NCBI GenBank assembly: GCA_964472545.1
Contig: CAYYNP010000012.1
Span: 7,630 to 71,629 of the forward strand
From: CAYYNP01 sp964472545
GTDB lineage: Bacteria; Planctomycetota; Planctomycetia; Pirellulales; Thermoguttaceae
DNA length: 64,000 nucleotides
Direction of reading: 5' to 3'
The translations under genes were made by a program, and so were the position numbers. The notes beneath the pieces were generated by a model. It was not told the DNA's origin. It did not search any database and saw only the letters and a program-made list of their open reading frames with translations. Shown here piece after piece: positions 38,301-44,300 of the stretch; the stretch's first letter is position 1; the number at the start of each line of letters is the position of its first letter.

Positions 38301-41300
38301 TTGTAGATTGCCCCGCCGCTGCTGACGGCCCCGTTGCCGACAAACGCACACCGGGTTGCTTCGACGTCGCCGTGACGGGCGAAGATCGCGCCGCCGCGGC
38401 CGTGGCTGCCGATGCCGCCGTTGTGGATGAACGTGGAGTCGGTCAATGTCGCGGCGCCTCCGGTGTAGATCGCCCCACCGGCGTTCGCCCGATTCGCCTC
38501 GAACGTACAGCCGGCCACGACCAGATCGCCCGACCCCTTGTACACGGCCCCGCCGGAGCCGCGGTGGCCGTTGGCGGAGTTGTTCGTGAACGTGCAGTCG
38601 GTCAGCGTCAACGCGCCGCCGTAGTGGCTGATCGCGCCGCCGTCGTTGCCTTCGGCCGTATTTCGGGAAAACGTGCAGCCGACGAGCGTCAGATTGCCGC
38701 CCGACTGAGCGATGCCGGCGCCGTTGCCGGCACCGTGGTCGCGGATGGCCGTGTCGACCCGGTTCTGCACGAAGGTGCAATCGACCAGCGTGGGCGACGC
38801 GTTCTGGTTGTACATCCCGCCGCCGATGCCGCCCTCCTCGCTGAACGCCCGGTTGTCGAAGAACGTGCAAGCGATCAGCGTGGGCGAGGCGTTCTGGTTG
38901 TACATCCCGCCGCCGCGGTCGCCGTACGCCGTGCCGTCGCCCCAACCGCCGTTGGCATGGCCGGCGGTGATCGTCACGCCGTCGAGCACGGCCGTCGCGT
39001 CGGTGCCGTTGCCGGTCACCACGTGAAACGCGTTGTCGTGACGGCTGACGTTGTCGATACCGGAAATCGGCTCGTCGTTGCCCATCAGGTCGCCGCTGAG
39101 CACGGTCTCGAGGGCCGCGACGTTCCGGGCGTCGGGGCTCGCCTCGCCGAAGCCGGCGTATCCGCCGACGACGGTCACGCCGCTTTGAAGCTGAAACGTC
39201 GCCTCGCGGCCGCCACCCGCCTCGGCCGGAGTGTAGACACCCTGGGCCACTCGAATCACATCACCGGCGACGGCAACCGCCAGGGCGTCTTGCAGGTCGC
39301 GGTAGGCGTCGGCCCAAGTGGAACCGTCATTCTCTCCGGCAGCGTCGACGTCGACGTAGATCACGTCCGGCCCTTGCCACTCGTAGGCCCCCAGGTCGAC
39401 GATCGGCGGCGTGCCGGCGCCGGTGTCCTCCGTGGCCGGGTCGTCGACGAACCGGGCGTTTGCGTCGAGGTCGACGGTCACCGACGCCGGCAGAGCCGCG
39501 TTATCGCCGGCGTCGATACACGGAGAGCCGGGCAACAGACGATAGTCGTCATTGGCGGGGTCAACGAACTGCGGGCGAGCGGAGATATCGGTGGGGCCCG
39601 GCTGGCAGTCGATGTAATCGTTGTCCCACAGGTTGTTGTGCGCAAGCGTCACCACGCCGCCTTCGATACAGGCCACGCCGCCGCTGCGGTTGCCGACAAC
39701 CACATTGTTGGTCACCGCCGCCGCTGCGCCGTGCCAAACGCTCACGCCGGCTTCGTTCCCGTTGCCGCCGATGGTGTTGTTGACGATCCGCGTCTCTTCG
39801 TCCGCAGCACCACGAAGGACGACGCCCCCGCACCGGTTGTCCACGATCACGTTGTTGACGACGACCAGCGAGGACCGAGTGGCGTCGATGCCGCTCCACG
39901 TGTTGTCCCGGATGATGTTGTCGGCAATCAGCATGCCCTGCACGTCTTGGCAATAGACGCCGTCGATATCGTCCTGGGCGTGTCCGGTGACGGTGAACCC
40001 TGCCAGGCGACAGTGGCTGGCGCCCCTGACCACGGCGTGCGCATTGCGTTCGTCGATGACCGTCACGTCCGCCCCGGCGCCTTGCAGATCGACTCCGTCC
40101 TTCATCACGACCGGCTCGCGATAGACTCCCGCCGCTACCCGCACGCCCTCGCCTGCAACGGCGGCGTCGATGGCCTCCATGATCGTGTCGAAGGGATGCT
40201 CTTCGCTGCCGTCCTCCAACGGATCGCTCACGTTCGGATCGTCCGGCCCGGGGTCGCCCGGTGCGTTATCGTCGACGACAAGCCAGCGGCGCCCCTGGAA
40301 CTCGTACGCTCCGACGTCGACGGCCGGACCGACGATCCGCGGATTGCCGCTACGATCTACGCCGACGTCCGGCGGGACGGCCGCGTCGTCGCCGGCGTCG
40401 ATGGCCGGCGAACCGGCGGTCGGCCGCAGGTCGTCGTCGATGGTGCCGTAGACGTCGTCGGGCCCGTCGGCGTCGGCCATCAACGGATCGTCGCTGAAGT
40501 TCCCCTCGCCGCCGAGTTGCCCCGTCCATCCTTCGACGCAACTGTAAGACACGGCGACATTGCCGCCGATCTGTGCGCTTTCGGAGAAGTCGTCGATAAG
40601 GGAGTTGCCCCAGACGATCGAATTGACCACGCGGACTCCGGCGCCACCGTCGATCCCGCCGGCGTCGAACCAGTCGCAGGAGTTGCCGACGACCGTACAA
40701 TTGATCAGCGTCGTGCCGTTGCCGGCGGTGACGGCGCCGCCGCCTTCGTGGACCGTGTTGCCGCTGAAGGTGCAGTTAACGGCCGTGGTGATGCCGCCGG
40801 CGGAGAGCCCGCCGCCGTAGCTGGCCGAGTTGCCCAGGAATTCACATCCCAGCAGCGTCGCCGTGCCGCCGTCGACGCGCACTGCGCCGCCGGGCGCGTC
40901 GTGGTAATCGAGGCCCCGGTTGGCCAGGAACGTACAGTCGGTCAGCGACAGCCGGGCGTCGTCGCCGTACAGCCCGCCGCCTCCGTATTCGGCCTCGTTT
41001 CGCTGGAAAGTGCATGCGGTAAGTTCCACGGCTTCCGCAAAGCTATAGACGCCGCCGCCGTAGTTGGCCGTATTGTCGGCCAGCGTGCAGTCTTCGAGCA
41101 GCAGCGCGTCGGAGCCGTAACTGTAGACGGCCCCGCCGTGCCAGGCGGAGTTTTCGGCGAACGTGCATTCGGCGATCGTCATCTCGGCCCGGTCGCCGTG
41201 GATCGCACCGCCCTTGCCGATTTCCCGGGTGCCGGTTGCATAGTTGCCGACGAAATTGCACCGGGTCAGCACGGGCTGGCTGTCGCCGGTGAAGTAGATT

Positions 41301-44300
41301 GCCCCGCCGCCCGTATTGCTGCCGGCGGAAACGAAGTTTTCGGTGAACGTGCAATCGGTGATCACCGGACTGCTGTCGGAGTTGTAGATAGCCCCACCCC
41401 GCGAGCCGCCGCCTTCCTTGGTGGCCGAGTTGCCGGTGAAGGTGCAATCGGTCAGCACCGGGTTGCTGTCGTAGTTGTGCATCGCCCCGCCGTGTTGGCC
41501 GGAGTAGTTGTCGATGAACGAGCAACCGGTGATCACCGGATCGCTGTACAAGTTGCGGATTGCGCCGCCGTGACCTTCGCCGCCGTCGAGCGCCAGCGAG
41601 TAGTTGCCCACGAACGAGCAACCGACCAGCGTGGGGGCAGCGTACAAGTTGTACATCCCGCCGCCGCTGGAGCCGCCGTCGTCGTCGCCGACGTAGTTGG
41701 CCGCAAAGGTACAGTCGATCACCGTGGGGCTGCCGCGGTCGTTGAACATGCCGGCGCCGACGTGGTCGAACTCTTCGTAGCTGTCGGCGTTGCCGGCGGT
41801 GATCGTGAACCCGTCGAACACGGCCGTGTCGCTCGTGCCGCTGCCGGTGACCACGTGGAAGCTATTCTCCTCGTTGCCGGCGAAGTCCGGGCCGTCGTCG
41901 CCGGCCAGATCGCCGCTGAGGATCGTGGCATAGGTATCGACGTTCCGGGCGTCCGGGCTCAGCCGGCCGAAACCGGCGTATCCTCCGGCGAGCACCACGC
42001 CGTCGACCAGTTGAAACGTCGCCGACCGATCGCCGCCGGGTGCGGCCGGCGTGTAAACGCCCTCGGCCACTCGAATCTCTTCGACGGTGGCGTCCGTCAC
42101 CGCGGCCGCCAACGCGTCCTGCAAATCCGTAAACGCATCGGCCCAACTCCGGCCGGTGTCGCCGCCGTCGGCGTCGGCGTCGACGTAGACCACGCGCGGC
42201 CCTTGCCATTCGTAGACGCCGATATCGACGATCGGCGGCGTACCGCGGCCGGTGTCCGGCGTGTCCGGGTCGTTGACGAAGCGGGCGTTGCCGCCAAGAT
42301 CGACGGTCAACGCGTCGGGCACGGCCGTGTTGTCGCCGGCGTCGATGCACGGTGAGTCGGATTGCAGCCGCAGGTCGTCGTCGGCCGTGCCGGCCACGTT
42401 GTCGAGTCCGTCGGCGTCGACGAACCGCGGATAGGCCATCAGGTTGCCTTCGCCCGGCCAGCCGCCGCGGACCACGCTGTGCGTGATCGTGACGGCGGTC
42501 TCGTCATTCTTCCAGATCACGTCGTCCGGATCCCAGAAGATGCAGTTGGCCGCCTGCATGTCGCTCGACGGGTGGCCTAGGTACGCATAGAATCCCAGCG
42601 AACTGCCGCCCACACCGGCCGTGTTTCCGGCGAACGTGCAGTCGGCCAGCGAGAGGCTGCTCTGGTTGCTCATGATGGCCCCGCCCTCTTCGGGCGAGAC
42701 GTTTCCGCTGAACAGGCATCCAATCACCGTGGGGCTGCTCGACCAGTTGCAGATCGCGCCGCCGCCAAAGTCGTTGGCCACGTTGCCCAGGAACGTGCAG
42801 CCGACCAACAACGGGCTGCTGCGGTGGACGTCGATCGCGGCGCCGTATTCCTCGGACGTGTTCTCGGTGAACGTGCAGCCGGTGATCGTGGGGTCGGAAT
42901 CCTGGATCTCGATCCCCCCGCCGGCAAAGGCACGGTTGCCGTCGAACGTGCAGTCGGCGAGCGTCGCGTTGCCGCCGCCGCCAAGATAGACCGCGCCGCC
43001 GTGGTCGCCGGCCCGATTCTCCAAGAACGTACACTCGCTGATCGTGGGGTAACTCTGGTTGGCGTAGATCCCGCCGCCGTCGCGGGCCGTATTGCCGATC
43101 AGCCGACAGCCGATCAACACGGCCTGGGTATCTTCCAGCGCGACGGCTCCTCCCTCGGTTGCCGAGTTGTTCTCCAGCAGGCAGTCGATCAACGTCGGGT
43201 AGCCGTCGAGGACCTCGAATCCGCCGCCGGAAGCCGCGGCCGTGTTCTCGCTAATCACGCAGTCCTCGAGCGTCGGGGCGCCGTCGCCGGCGTCGACCCC
43301 CCCGGCGTCGCGGTCGGAGTGATTGCCCGTCACGATACAACGGTTGAGGGTGGCGTTGCCGGTCGCAATTCCGCCGCCGGAGATGCCGGCGTAGTTGTTT
43401 TCGATCAGGCAATCGTCGAGCGTCGTATCGCTGGACGTCCAGCCGCGCAACGAGACGCCGCCGGCCCAACTCCCGGCGGCGTTTCCGCTAATCGTGCAAT
43501 CGCTATACTGCGTTGTGCCGAACCTGTCGTAGATTCCGCCCCCGCCGTTGACGGCCACGTTTCCGACAATCGTTAGTTCACTCAGCACGGGGCCGCTATG
43601 GGAAAGATAGATCCCACCGCCGTAGCGGTCGATCGACTCCGACCCGGCGGCGTTTCCGCCGCCGATCGTCAGTCCGCTGAGCGAGGTGTTGACGCCACAA
43701 TCCACCGCCGCGACGACGTGATAGACGTTGTCGTCTCGGGTGGGATGCCCCAGCAGGTCCTTCGCCCGGTCAACCGGGACGTCGTCGGCGTCGAGGTCGC
43801 CGCTAAGGATCGTCTCATAGGCCGCCACGTCCCGAGCGTTGGGGTTCGCCTCTCCGAAACCCGCATAACCCCCGACAATCGCCACTCCGTCGACCAGCGC
43901 AAAAACGGCGTGGCGGCTCCCGCCGGAAGCGACCGGCGTGTAAACACCTTCGGCCACCAGGATCCGGTCGCCCGCCACGGCAATCGCCAACGCGTCTTGC
44001 AGGTCGTTGTAGGCGTCGGCCCAAGACGAACCGTCGTCGCCGCCGGCCGCGTCGCGATCGACGTAAACGAAGCGTGGGCTCTGGAATTCAAAGGCACCGA
44101 CGTCGACGATCGGCGGCTCGCCGCCGCCGGTGTCCGGCGTGGCCGGATCGTCGACGAAGCGGGCGTTTCCGTCGAGATCGGCGGTCACCAACGTCGGCAC
44201 GGCCGCGTTGTCGCCCGCGTCGATACACGGTGAACCGGGCGCCAGGCGATAATTGCCGCCGGCCGGATCGAACAGCCGCGGATTGTCGCCGAAGTTGCCG

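Noticed and set aside
38081..42355. A 1,424-codon plus-strand open frame (and others of 1,265 and 639 codons) opposite the giant gene
   Set aside because: These are antisense shadows of a GC-rich repetitive gene; the translations are Val/Gly/Arg-rich without domains, while the minus frame has clear repeats, a signal and a good ribosome site.
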